The translations under genes were made by a program, and so were the position numbers. 64,000 nt of DNA. Source: Candidatus Ornithobacterium hominis (GTDB taxonomy: Bacteria > Bacteroidota > Bacteroidia > Flavobacteriales > Weeksellaceae). Under the pieces are notes generated by a model. That model was not told where the DNA came from. It saw only the letters and a program-made list of their open reading frames with translations, and did no database searches. The stretch is taken from contig NZ_OX579588.1 in NCBI RefSeq assembly GCF_951229915.1, positions 1,364,001 to 1,428,000 on the forward strand, written 5' to 3'. Shown one piece after another: positions 34,273 to 42,403 of this stretch (positions are counted from its first letter, which is position 1; every line of letters starts with the position of its first letter).

Positions 34273-34593
34273 ATGAAAAACAGATTAAATCATATCATGA
34301 AAATAAAATATATCGTATTAATTGTAATCGTTGTAGCTGTTTCATTTATAGATTATTCTTATTATCAGTCTAATAAAAATAACGATAAATACATGGAATA
34401 TGAAAAACAAGCCCAAAATGATATAAAAAACAATAAAAAGAAATATTATCATTTCGGTTTTGTTCCTATGAATAAGCAGAATGATTTATACGATGTGCTT
34501 AATAAAAATAATGTTCAGATCATCAATATGGACTATGCTGCTATTCCAGAATTGGTTCATTATAATGATGTGATACTGAGTAGTATAAAATAA
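34273..34593 (+). CDS. Unrecognised membrane-anchored protein (106 aa)
   Basis: N-terminal helix (IKYIVLIVIVVAVSFIDY) followed by a charged stretch and the compact segment KKKYYHFGFVPMNKQNDLYD. Predicted to sit in the inner membrane with the rest in the periplasm. It starts right after the transporter stop (TAA-ATG) and ends just before the TolC gene, so it belongs to the operon; island A has no equivalent. An inner ATG at 34297 or 34309 may be the true start. Possible accessory or immunity protein; no family recognised. Confidence 0.55.
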   Translation: MKNRLNHIMKIKYIVLIVIVVAVSFIDYSYYQSNKNNDKYMEYEKQAQNDIKNNKKKYYHFGFVPMNKQNDLYDVLNKNNVQIINMDYAAIPELVHYNDVILSSIK

Positions 34594-34597
34594 AAAT

Positions 34598-35917
34598 ATG
34601 AAACTTTATAAATATATTTTCCCTATTTTTTTCTTTTCTTTTTCTGTGGCCAATGCCCAAAAAAAATGGACATTGCAGGAGTGTATACATTATGCTTTTG
34701 AGCATAATCTGCACATCAAGCAGAGCAGACTAGAAAAAACCAATCAGGAAAATAATCTAAAAACGGCTAAAAAAGAGCGTATTCCGAGCGTTTCGGCAAC
34801 GGTGAGCAATATGGCTAGTTTTGGGCAAAATCAAGATGTTTTCGGTAATCACCGAAGAAATGATAATTTTAATAATTCTGTGAATATTGGCGCAAATATT
34901 ACCCTTTACAACGGAAGCCGACTCGAAAAACAAATTCAAAAATCTCAGTACGAAGTAGAAGCCAGCGCCTATGATTTGGAAAGGATAAAAAGCGATATTT
35001 CCCTTCAGATAGCCCAGCAGTATTTAAATATTTTGCTGAATAGAGAAGTGGAAAACATCAATAAATCCGCCTATGAAAACGCACAAAAAGTCTATGAAAA
35101 AGCGGAAATAACCACTAGAGTAGGAACCACCGCCCAAACGGTTTTAGCGGAAGCAAACGCCTCTATGGCAAGGGAATACCAGAATATGAAATCAGCAGAA
35201 GTAAATACCAAAAATGCACTGTTTTCATTGGCTTTACTGCTTCAGTTGGAGGATTATAAAAACTTCGATGTAGCGGGCTGGGATGTGGCAGAAAATGTAG
35301 AAAAAACGGATTTTTCGGTAAGTGAGATTTTGGAAAAGGCTTACAGCTGGCATCCGCAGATAAAGGGAGCAGAAGCTAGAATAAAAGCCTCTGAAATGCA
35401 GACAAAAATAGCAAATACGGGGTTCCTTCCATCCATTACAGCCAGTGCGGGCGTTGGGACATTTTATTTCAATTCGTTTAATAATGATGGAGGCAGGAAT
35501 TTCGGTCAGCAGTATAAGGATAATTTTGGTCAGCAAATAGGACTTACTGTGAACATTCCTATTTTTAACAAAGGAATTACAAAAATACAAGTAGAACAAG
35601 CCAAAATAAATGAAGATATAGCTAAAAATAACCTGCAGCAGCAGAAACAAGAGCTTTTACAGAATATCCAAAAAGCAGAATACACGGCAGAAAATAACTT
35701 TGAAGTTTATAAATCGGCGGTGGAAGCAGAGAAAAGCTCAAAACTTGCGCTGGATTTCATGGAAAAGAGCTATCAGGCAGGGAGATCATCTATCTACGAC
35801 CTAAATACAGCGAGAAACAATTATGTAAATGCCCAAGGTTCGGCAGCACAGGCGAAATACAATTATTTATACCAAGTCAAGCTGTTGGAGTTTTATGCAA
35901 AAGGAGCAATAAATTAG
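34598..35917 (+). CDS. TolC-like outer-membrane efflux protein, island B
   Basis: 439 residues, signal peptide MKLYKYIFPIFFFSFSVANA with cleavage before QKKWTLQECI. Two OEP repeats with long helices and GxxFL(P)S-type turns. Outer-membrane exit channel of the exporter. Base composition is visibly less AT-rich than the transporter directly upstream, and codon use changes at the gene boundary, suggesting that the operon is a mosaic of different ancestry. Confidence 0.92.
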   Translation: MKLYKYIFPIFFFSFSVANAQKKWTLQECIHYAFEHNLHIKQSRLEKTNQENNLKTAKKERIPSVSATVSNMASFGQNQDVFGNHRRNDNFNNSVNIGANITLYNGSRLEKQIQKSQYEVEASAYDLERIKSDISLQIAQQYLNILLNREVENINKSAYENAQKVYEKAEITTRVGTTAQTVLAEANASMAREYQNMKSAEVNTKNALFSLALLLQLEDYKNFDVAGWDVAENVEKTDFSVSEILEKAYSWHPQIKGAEARIKASEMQTKIANTGFLPSITASAGVGTFYFNSFNNDGGRNFGQQYKDNFGQQIGLTVNIPIFNKGITKIQVEQAKINEDIAKNNLQQQKQELLQNIQKAEYTAENNFEVYKSAVEAEKSSKLALDFMEKSYQAGRSSIYDLNTARNNYVNAQGSAAQAKYNYLYQVKLLEFYAKGAIN

Positions 35918-35926
35918 AAAAAACAA

Positions 35927-36391
35927 ATGAAAGAGACAGGGAGTGATTTATTTGAACAGAAATGTTTGAGAAACATAATAGAATATTTTGATGATATAGA
36001 CTCATGGGAAATAGCAAAAAAAATGTATGCCGTATTAGAAGAAAAAGGGCCAATATTTAGAATAAAAACGATACTAGAAGCATTAGATTATAATGTTTCA
36101 GGAAAGACAATGATAATGGATGATTTAATCAATATAAATCCAACACCATGTGTTATTTATTATAATGATAGTGAAGACCAAGGTTATTTTTTAATTTTAG
36201 AACAGATTCAAAAAAAGGAAGAATGTTATGAATTTCTTTTAAAACATCCAGAAGATGGGCATATGATTTTGACAGAGCAAAAATTTTCAGAAGCGTGGTG
36301 CTATATCAGACATAATAAGAAATGTAAGGGTTTTTTATTTATTTTGGAAATGTCTAGTCCTAAAAAAGCGTTACATAAAAACGTTAAATAA
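35927..36391 (+). pseudogene. C39-like protein lacking catalytic residues, cut by the IS
   Basis: 154-codon ORF. From about residue 40 to 140 it follows the layout of a C39 domain: PTPCVIYYND, then YFLILEQ where C39 has HFVVI, then HPEDGHMILTEQKFSEAW where C39 has DPxxG-x-x-F-x-x-W. The catalytic Cys is absent and the His position is Gly-Tyr. Residues from about 142 (SSPKKALHKNVK) are encoded by the left end of the IS3 element, so the native C-terminus is lost. Could have been an inactive leader-binding domain, as in HlyB-type transporters. Confidence 0.5.
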
Positions 36392-36820
36392 ATGAAAGAC
36401 AAGACAAATTACGTAAAGCGTACACAAAAGGATTATTCACTAAGTTTCAAACATCAAGTAGTATTTGAGGTAGAAAGTGGACTAGAGAGCACAAGATCTG
36501 TTCAGAGGAAGTATGGCATTCAAGCAAGGTCTACAGTTGTGAGTTGGCTCAGAAAATATGGTACCTTTGACTGGGAAAACCAAACAATAAGTAAGATGTC
36601 AAAATCTGCGGAAGCCAAAATCAAAGAATTAGAATCCAAGATAAAGTTGCTTGAGAAGCAAAAGAATCGTTTACAGAAAGAAGTAGAAGTCTCTTCAGAC
36701 AAAGCAGCCATTTTCGATTTAATGATAGAGCTAGCTGAAAAAGAGTACAATATCGATATAAGAAAAAACTCATCACCCGAGTTGTTGACACCTACGCAAC
36801 GCATCAACAAAAAAGCATAA
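36392..36820 (+). CDS. IS3-family OrfA (helix-turn-helix protein)
   Basis: 142 residues. N-terminal HTH for transposon-end binding (SFKHQVVFEVESGLESTRSV...YGIQARSTVVSWLRKYG) and a leucine-zipper segment (IKELESKIKLLEKQKNRLQK). It ends at TAA just after an A6-G run at about 36809-36816, the usual frameshift site for making the OrfAB transposase. Confidence 0.9.
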   Translation: MKDKTNYVKRTQKDYSLSFKHQVVFEVESGLESTRSVQRKYGIQARSTVVSWLRKYGTFDWENQTISKMSKSAEAKIKELESKIKLLEKQKNRLQKEVEVSSDKAAIFDLMIELAEKEYNIDIRKNSSPELLTPTQRINKKA

Positions 36821-36855
36821 GTTATAGTTGCGAACTTCTCGGGAAGTCAAGACAA

Positions 36856-37695
36856 GTGTATTATAGAAGAGCAAAAGCAATTAAATCCAAACAAAACAGA
36901 GCCATGCAAGTAGTGTTAATGGTAGAAGATATAAGGCATAAATTACCCAAAATTGGCACACGTAAACTTTACCATATGCTAAAAGAGAAGTTACGAGAAA
37001 TAGGAGTTGGACCAGATAAGTTGTTTGATATTCTTAGAGCCAATCATATGCTGATAGAACCCAAAAAAAGTTATCACATCACGACCAACTCATATCATAG
37101 ATTTAAAAAACATAAAAACTTAATAGAGAACGTTGTTCCATCTGAGCCAAAACAGCAATGGGTAAGTGATATCACATATATTGGCAAGCGAGAAAATCCT
37201 TTCTATCTCGCTTTAGTAACAGATGCTTACTCTAAGAAAATTGTAGGATTTGATGTTTCTGACAGTTTAGATGTTCAAAGTAGTTTAGCTGCGTTGAAAA
37301 AAGCAATAAAATGCAGAAAGAAAAACAATAAACAACCTTTAATTCATCACTCGGACAGAGGATTACAATATTGTAGTACAGATTACCAATGCTTGCTAAA
37401 TGAAAATAATATTTTATGTAGTATGACAGAAAGTTACGATCCTTATGTTAATGCTGTAGCAGAACGAGTAAATGGCATATTAAAGCAAGAATTTATGATT
37501 GATAGGTATGGAAATAATTTACATGATAAAATTCAATTAGTTAATGATGCTATTGATAAATACAACAATCTAAGACCTCATTATTCCTGTCATTACTTAA
37601 CACCACAGCAAATGCACAAACAGAATAAAATTAAAATCAAAACATATAAAAAAATTGATGCTGAAAAGCTAGCTTTTCAGCATCAATTAAATTAA
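36856..37695 (+). CDS. IS3-family OrfB (DDE integrase core)
   Basis: 279 residues counted from GTG 36856, but the frame is open further upstream (to about 36775), in the -1 frame relative to orfA, and is probably reached by frameshift. The DDE catalytic residues are visible: WVSDITYI, HHSDRGLQY and AVAERVNGILKQE. The HTH_21 segment (KLPKIGTRKLYHML) precedes the core. Appears intact. Confidence 0.92.
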   Translation: MYYRRAKAIKSKQNRAMQVVLMVEDIRHKLPKIGTRKLYHMLKEKLREIGVGPDKLFDILRANHMLIEPKKSYHITTNSYHRFKKHKNLIENVVPSEPKQQWVSDITYIGKRENPFYLALVTDAYSKKIVGFDVSDSLDVQSSLAALKKAIKCRKKNNKQPLIHHSDRGLQYCSTDYQCLLNENNILCSMTESYDPYVNAVAERVNGILKQEFMIDRYGNNLHDKIQLVNDAIDKYNNLRPHYSCHYLTPQQMHKQNKIKIKTYKKIDAEKLAFQHQLN

Positions 37696-37739
37696 ATATC
37701 TTTGTAATATTAATTGTAACGCTTTTTTAGGACGCTACA

Positions 37740-37973
37740 CTATATAATTTTGTGATGTTCTAAAAAGATTTAGAATATAAGGGATAAGCTTTTAGCTTGA
37801 AAAAGGAGCGTTTAATACGCTTCTTTATATATAGTTCTTTTAATAATTTTTTAGATATTCTTCAATCCTTCTTTCAATATCTTCTTTTAATCCACGTTTG
37901 CGATTCAAAAGAGATTTATTTTACCATATTTTCGTTAACAAATGTAGATACAGCAGAGGAACAAAAAATGCTC
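37740..37973. other. Non-coding scrap region after the IS
   Basis: No gene. On the minus strand a 3' scrap reads KSLLNRKRGLKEDIERRIEE then YLKNY and a stop (about 37845-37920), followed by a weak hairpin (AGCGT/ACGCT) at 37807-37825. It may be the tail of a lost gene; family unknown. Confidence 0.35.
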
Positions 37974-38177
37974 TTCCAAAATTTAAGTCTAAAAAAATTA
38001 GATTTTATAGTCAGAATTTTACTAATTTTACACGCTTTTTTAAAACTTATTTCATGGAAAAATTGTTAGATTATCATCCTGCTTCTCTAGCTTTTCTAGC
38101 AGCGCTATTCACTTGGTTTGTTGCAGCCTTAGGTGCTGCTATGGTTTTTTTCTTTAGAAAAATAAATCAAAAATTTT
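37974..38177 (+). pseudogene. Partial copy of the ZIP transporter gene (promoter region plus 5' end)
   Basis: Matches 13971-14179 with few substitutions and one 5-base gap. It includes the upstream sequence, ATG at 38054 and 41-42 codons (MEKLLDYHPASLAFLAALFT...), then breaks off after NQKF. Left edge equals a point inside the tRNA-Gln promoter; right edge joins a ParA scrap. Several non-silent changes suggest an old copy or one from a related strain. Confidence 0.9.
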
Positions 38178-38276
38178 AGTCAAGTTGGTTGCTAAATATG
38201 GTGGCGTATCAACTAATACGAAATCATAGTCTATTGTGGCGAATTCGCCATAATTAAAATTTGTGGTGTGTTTATG
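38178..38276 (-). pseudogene. ParA/Soj-type ATPase fragment
   Basis: The minus-strand frame reads TNFNYGEFATIDYDFVLVDT then PPYLATNLT. YDFVLVDTPPYL is the Walker B region of ParA ATPases. Bounded by a stop upstream and the ZIP fragment downstream, so only about 33 codons survive. Such ParA genes are typical of plasmids and conjugative elements. A perfect 14-base palindrome TGGCGAATTCGCCA (38237-38250) lies within it by chance or as part of the codons. Confidence 0.6.
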
Positions 38277-38313
38277 TTAAACATATCACATTTTTAATTA
38301 AATTTGAAGAAAC

Positions 38314-38834
38314 TATGAGGAATTTATTTCAAGAAATAAATGTAATTGAGAATAGAGAACCTGAAGAAGTTATTTACGAAACTAGACTTCACTGGATAAG
38401 CTTTTTGCCCTATATTGTAGGTATGTTATTTACCTAGTCTATTCGCATTCGTAATTATAATTTTTACTTATGTAAGTAAAGGAGTTAAATACGAAGATAT
38501 TCACTCTTTTGACTTTGTCGGGCTATTTGCTTCTGGTATATTTTCTTTACTGTTTTTATTTTTACTCTATAAATATTTTCTACTTAAAAGTATAAAAGTT
38601 CAGGTGCTTAAAAATAGTCTAACCTTACGTTCAGGAGTAGTAGCACAAGAAGTGAACGATATTCTATTAAGTAAGTATGAAGGATTTCATTTACATCAAA
38701 GTGCGATGGGTAAATGGCTTGGGTATGGAATATTTAGAGTTACAACAGGAGGAGCTTATCAAGCTTATAAAATCAAAGACCCCATGGGGCTAAGGAATAC
38801 TGTAATGAATCAAATTAATGAAATAAATAAATAA
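38314..38834 (+). pseudogene. PH-domain (YdbS-like) membrane protein with a frameshift
   Basis: ATG at 38314 gives MRNLFQEINVIENREPEEVI and continues YETRLHWISFLPYIVGMLFT before TAG at 38436. The next frame continues the same protein (LFAFVIIIFTYVSK, then YKYFLLKSIKVQVLKNSLTL, ending NEINK at 38834). Two membrane helices followed by a bacterial PH-like domain. One frameshift near 38432-38440 separates the parts. Confidence 0.75.
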
Positions 38835-38844
38835 AAGATACGCT

Positions 38845-39357
38845 ATGAAAAAAACATTGAAATTGGTAGCATTTTGTTTAATGCTTGGAACTAGCTTTAC
38901 CGCTATTACTTCGTGTAACAATGATGACGGAATAGAAGAAGTTGTAAAGAATAAATATACTTATTCTCCTCCTGCATGGATCCATGGAGAATGGAAAATT
39001 GTTACTAGTGATGAGGAAGAAGATGATAGTTACGGTTTAGCATTTAATGAGAAAGACATTTTCTATATTAACAAGGTTGATATAGACAATAAATTCTGTC
39101 GTGCTCTTTTTAGTGGTATTGTGTCTCAAGAGGATAAAAATGCAGAAAAAATAGATAATAAAAACAAGACATATCAGATTTCTCGGAGGGACAATGAAAT
39201 TATAATTAAATTTGAGTTTCATTTAAATGAAAATGGAATTTTAGAATTTCAAATAGAGTATCCGACGCTTGAAGTAGAAGGGAACATTATTCATAAAAAA
39301 GAGAAAAGAACTTATAAACGATCCGAGAAACCATTTAATATAAAGTATCTTTCTTAG
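38845..39357 (+). CDS. Unrecognised lipoprotein (170 aa)
   Basis: Type II signal peptide MKKTLKLVAFCLMLGTSFTA with lipobox ITSC, then an acidic stretch and a beta-rich domain starting YSPPAWIHGEWKIV, a lipocalin-like opening common in Bacteroidota lipoproteins. No specific family. Isolated among remnants; followed by a strong terminator, so it may still be expressed. Confidence 0.7.
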   Translation: MKKTLKLVAFCLMLGTSFTAITSCNNDDGIEEVVKNKYTYSPPAWIHGEWKIVTSDEEEDDSYGLAFNEKDIFYINKVDIDNKFCRALFSGIVSQEDKNAEKIDNKNKTYQISRRDNEIIIKFEFHLNENGILEFQIEYPTLEVEGNIIHKKEKRTYKRSEKPFNIKYLS

Positions 39358-39370
39358 AATTTAATTTCAA

Positions 39371-39404
39371 GATATTTATCCCACGGAAACGTGGGATAAA
39401 TATC
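39371..39404. terminator. Strong terminator with GAAA tetraloop
   Basis: GATATTTATCCCACG, loop GAAA, CGTGGGATAAATATC: a perfect 15-bp stem. It ends the lipoprotein transcript and may also stop transcription arriving from the minus strand. Confidence 0.75.
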
Positions 39405-39419
39405 TTAAAATTTTATACT

Positions 39420-39701
39420 CTATTTATTAAAATCAAATTCAATTTTAAATTCATTATTAAGTTTTAACCTAGCGTCAAAACTTTTGCCTGCTTTAGATTT
39501 GAAACCTTTCAATAATCTTGTTTCTTTTTTGCTAATTAAATCTTGAATTACTAATTCAGATATTTTTTTTCCTGCAATGGTTTTCCATATTGTAAAATCA
39601 CAACCTTTTTTCCAATTTGTACAACCAAACGATTTTTTGCCTTCTAAAATATTTCCATTACCACATTTAGGACATTTTCCAAGGGTTTTTCTTTTCAGCA
39701 A
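39420..39701 (-). pseudogene. C-terminal fragment of a type IA topoisomerase
   Basis: 93 codons: a zinc ribbon (CPKCGNGNILEGKKSFGC then TNWKKGCDF) and a topoisomerase C-terminal repeat (TIWKTIAGKKISELVIQDLI...). There is no catalytic core and no ATG; the frame opens inside the end of the XRE gene. Tails like this belong to TopB proteins of Bacteroidota mobile elements. Probably a recombination scrap. Confidence 0.6.
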
Positions 39702-39960
39702 CTTTTAGAGCTTTGCTTGCACAGTCTTCACCTGCTATTTCGTACGCAATTTTGTCGCTGATATATTGTACTAAAAGCTCATCTTTATCGAGCTTTAAAA
39801 TTTCAGCGAGTTTTTCCAACATTTCTCTGGTTGGTTTTCGATCGTTTCGCTCAATTTTGCTCAAAATGGCTTGGTCAATATCGACATAAGCAGAGACTTG
39901 CCTTAATAGCAGACCAAGCTCTTGTCTTTTGTTTCGTAAAATTTGTCCGATTGTTTCCAT
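39667..39960 (-). CDS. XRE-family regulator with altered C-terminus
   Basis: ATG at 39958-39960 gives METIGQILRNKRQELGLLLR, a full XRE HTH (DIDQAILSKIERNDRKPTRE) and a helical tail; 97 residues. The last residues (KKNPWKMS) come from the junction with the topoisomerase fragment, so the natural end is lost. I prefer this ATG to a TTG at 39981 because the latter lies inside the operator. Proteins like this often sit beside restriction-modification genes. Confidence 0.7.
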   Translation of the reverse strand: METIGQILRNKRQELGLLLRQVSAYVDIDQAILSKIERNDRKPTREMLEKLAEILKLDKDELLVQYISDKIAYEIAGEDCASKALKVAEKKNPWKMS

Positions 39961-39974
39961 TTGAAGATTTTGAC

Positions 39975-40019
39975 TTGACAATAAGTGTCAAATATAGTCT
40001 GTCAAATTTTGGCAAACAA
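39975..40019 (-). promoter_or_regulatory. Promoter with overlapping operator of the XRE gene
   Basis: On the minus strand TTG-N20-TATATTTG (-7 box at 39989-39996). TTGACA-N5-TGTCAA, a perfect inverted repeat at 39975-39991, overlaps the -7 box and start site, and a related TGTCAAAT lies 10 bases upstream. Classic arrangement for autorepression by an XRE dimer. Confidence 0.65.
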
Positions 40020-40444
40020 ATAATTCCGATTGAATTTTTCCGAGCGTTGGCAAGAAACAGCTCTTTTAGTTTTTCAGCGTTGGATTTTGCGTTGGGAAAA
40101 ACTAAATGTGCTGTTTGTGTGGCTGGATTTTGTAGTTACTAAATTAGTTTCTATTGAGTAACAATGAAAGATGAAATTTTACGCAAATTACTGAAATATA
40201 ACCTCTTTAATGAAAAACTTTCTATACAAATCAAGTAACTGATAAGTAACTCAACTTTGTCATTTGAGGTCAAATCTCAGTAAATCACAGTCTGCAAGTT
40301 AAAGGTAAATAAACAATTAATCTCTTATTTTACAACTAATTATGATTTTTTTCATAATTTTGCTTTTTGACTAAATGTTTATTTTAATTTTTTTAAGGCT
40401 TTAGAAAAAACACTATCATTCAATTTGACTTGGTGTAAATGTTT
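40020..40444. other. Intergenic region without recognisable gene
   Basis: AT-rich, no credible ORF or RNA gene. A TTTTTTAAGGCTTTAGAAAA word lies at about 40389-40408 near the sufB stop. Between them nothing stands out. Confidence 0.5.
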
Positions 40445-41896
40445 TTAGCCTACACTTCCTTCTAAGCTTATTTCTAACAATTTTTGTGCTTCTACCGCAA
40501 ATTCCATCGGAAGTTTATTCAGAACTTCTTTGCTAAATCCATTGACAATCAGAGCTATGGCTTTTTCCTCGTCAATCCCTCGCTGATTACAATAGAAAAT
40601 TTGATCTTCGCCAATTTTAGACGTCGTCGCTTCATGTTCTAGCTGTGCCGTATCATTATTAATTTCGATATAAGGAAATGTGTGAGCCCCACATTTATTC
40701 CCCATTAGCAAGGAATCGCATTGCGAGAAATTTCTAGCATTTTGAGCGTTTTTTCCCACTTTTACCAATCCACGATAGCTGTTTTGTGAAAATCCAGCTG
40801 AAATTCCTTTAGATATAATGGTAGAACGTGTGTTCTTCCCTAGATGAATCATCTTTGTTCCTGTATCAGCTTGTTGATAATTATTAGTTACCGCAATAGA
40901 ATAAAATTCGCCCACAGCATCATCGCCTTTCAAGATACAACTCGGGTACTTCCACGTAACGGCGGATCCTGTTTCTACTTGTGTCCAGGAAACCTTTGCT
41001 TTTTTCTCTACCAAAGCGCGTTTGGTTACAAAATTATACACGCCGCCTTTCCCATCTTTCCCGCCAGGGAACCAGTTTTGAACGGTTGAATATTTTATTT
41101 CTGCATTGTCTAACGCAATTAATTCTACTACAGCGGCATGTAGCTGATTCTCATCACGTTGAGGAGCGGTACAGCCTTCTAAATAAGAAACATAAGAGCC
41201 TTCATCTGCAATCACCAAGGTTCGTTCAAATTGTCCTGTGCCAGCTTGGTTAATTCTAAAATAGGTCGAGAGTTCCATGGGGCAACGTACGCCTTTAGGA
41301 ATGTAACAGAATGACCCGTCACTGAAAACCGCTGAATTCAAAGCAGCATAGAAATTATCCCCTCTCGGAACTACTTTCCCTATGTATTTTTTGACTAAAT
41401 CAGGGTGTTCTTGAATCGCTTCCGAAATCGACATAAATATGATGCCTTTTTCAGCTAAAGTTTCCCTGAAAGTTGTTTTTACCGAAACAGAATCTATAAC
41501 AGCATCTACCGCAACGCCCGTCAATCGTTTTTGCTCTTCTAATGAAATCCCCAGTTTTTCAAAAGTCTTAAGCAACTCTGGATCGACTTCGTCTAGCGAA
41601 TTCAGTTGAGGTTTCTTTTTGGGTGCTGCATAATAGCGTAAACTCTGAAAATCAGGTTTTTCATAATTCACATTTGCCCAATCGGGTTCTTCCATTTCCT
41701 CCCATATTTTATAGGCTTGTAAACGCCATTCGGTCATCCATTTTGGTTCGTTTTTCTTCTTAGAAATTGCTTTTACGATTTCCTCGCTCAGCCCGAATGG
41801 AAAATCCTCATATTCTATATCCGTACTCCAACCAAATTCATAATCCTTTCCTGATTCGAGTTCTACACGCAAATCATCTTCTGTATATTTACTCAT
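40445..41896 (-). CDS. sufB: Fe-S cluster assembly scaffold protein SufB
   Basis: 483 residues, scaffold of the SUF iron-sulfur assembly complex with SufC and SufD. Typical blocks: YIPKGVRCPMELSTYFRI, the Cys in YLEGCTAPQRD, and SKGISAGFSQNSYRGLV, ending with the beta-helix region GRHEATTSKI-type (LEHEATTSKIGEDQIFYCNQ). It follows the IscA-like gene by 59 bases on the same strand. sufC and sufD are not in the next positions downstream, where island remnants lie instead. Confidence 0.96.
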   Translation of the reverse strand: MSKYTEDDLRVELESGKDYEFGWSTDIEYEDFPFGLSEEIVKAISKKKNEPKWMTEWRLQAYKIWEEMEEPDWANVNYEKPDFQSLRYYAAPKKKPQLNSLDEVDPELLKTFEKLGISLEEQKRLTGVAVDAVIDSVSVKTTFRETLAEKGIIFMSISEAIQEHPDLVKKYIGKVVPRGDNFYAALNSAVFSDGSFCYIPKGVRCPMELSTYFRINQAGTGQFERTLVIADEGSYVSYLEGCTAPQRDENQLHAAVVELIALDNAEIKYSTVQNWFPGGKDGKGGVYNFVTKRALVEKKAKVSWTQVETGSAVTWKYPSCILKGDDAVGEFYSIAVTNNYQQADTGTKMIHLGKNTRSTIISKGISAGFSQNSYRGLVKVGKNAQNARNFSQCDSLLMGNKCGAHTFPYIEINNDTAQLEHEATTSKIGEDQIFYCNQRGIDEEKAIALIVNGFSKEVLNKLPMEFAVEAQKLLEISLEGSVG

Positions 41897-41955
41897 TTTT
41901 TCTATTTTTTTAAGCCTTATTTTTTTTAAAACTTAATGATTGTAGTGAATTTATT

Positions 41956-42285
41956 TTAAACAGCAAAACTTTCACCACAGCCGCAAGTTCTACTCGCATT
42001 TGGGTTATTAAAAACAAAACCTCTCCCATTCAAGCCTCCTGAGTATTCTAAGGTAGTCCCCACTAGGTATAGAAAAGATTTTTTATCCACCAATATTTTT
42101 ACTTGATTATCTTCAAATAATTTATCATTTTCTTTTTGCTGAGAATCAAAAACCAAATTGTAAGACAAACCCGAGCAACCTCCGCTGGTGACTCCGACGC
42201 GTACAAAACTGTCTTCAAACGTTTTGTTCTCTTCTGCTAAAAGTTCTTTTATTTTCTTCCGAGCTGAATCAGAAACTTTTATCAT
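41956..42285 (-). CDS. A-type iron-sulfur carrier (IscA/SufA/ErpA family)
   Basis: 109 residues. Three conserved cysteines: SGGCSGLSY at about residue 37 and TCGCGESF at the C-terminus. Carries or inserts Fe-S clusters. Directly upstream of sufB on the same strand, so it is part of the SUF locus. Confidence 0.92.
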   Translation of the reverse strand: MIKVSDSARKKIKELLAEENKTFEDSFVRVGVTSGGCSGLSYNLVFDSQQKENDKLFEDNQVKILVDKKSFLYLVGTTLEYSGGLNGRGFVFNNPNASRTCGCGESFAV

Positions 42286-42403
42286 TTAAATTCATTTTTA
42301 TGCAAATCTATAAAAAAGATTATAGACATTTTATTAAATAAAATGATAAAATATCGATACCTCTATTCATTATTTTTATAATTAGATTATTTTTTAAGGC
42401 TTA

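Larger units (their letters stand above)
36351..37739 (+). mobile_element. IS3-family insertion sequence (1389 bp)
   Basis: Ends are TGTCTAGTCCTAAAAAAGCG and, inverted, TGTAGCGTCCTAAAAAAGCG, continuing TTACA on both sides: imperfect terminal inverted repeats of 25 bases. Two overlapping-phase ORFs encode orfA and orfB. Flanks are GGAAA on the left and CTATA on the right, so there is no target duplication, which points to an IS-mediated deletion or recombination after insertion. Confidence 0.88.

Noticed and set aside
35234..35650. 138-aa ORF on the minus strand inside TolC copy B
   Set aside because: It is the antisense frame of a well-conserved gene and resembles no protein.
38237..38250. 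14-base perfect palindrome TGGCGAATTCGCCA as an operator
   Set aside because: It lies inside the ParA remnant reading frame and is not near a promoter of an intact gene; may be chance.
39961..39981. TTG start at 39981 for the XRE regulator
   Set aside because: It falls within the operator and near the transcription start; ATG 39960 begins at the normal start of the HTH domain.
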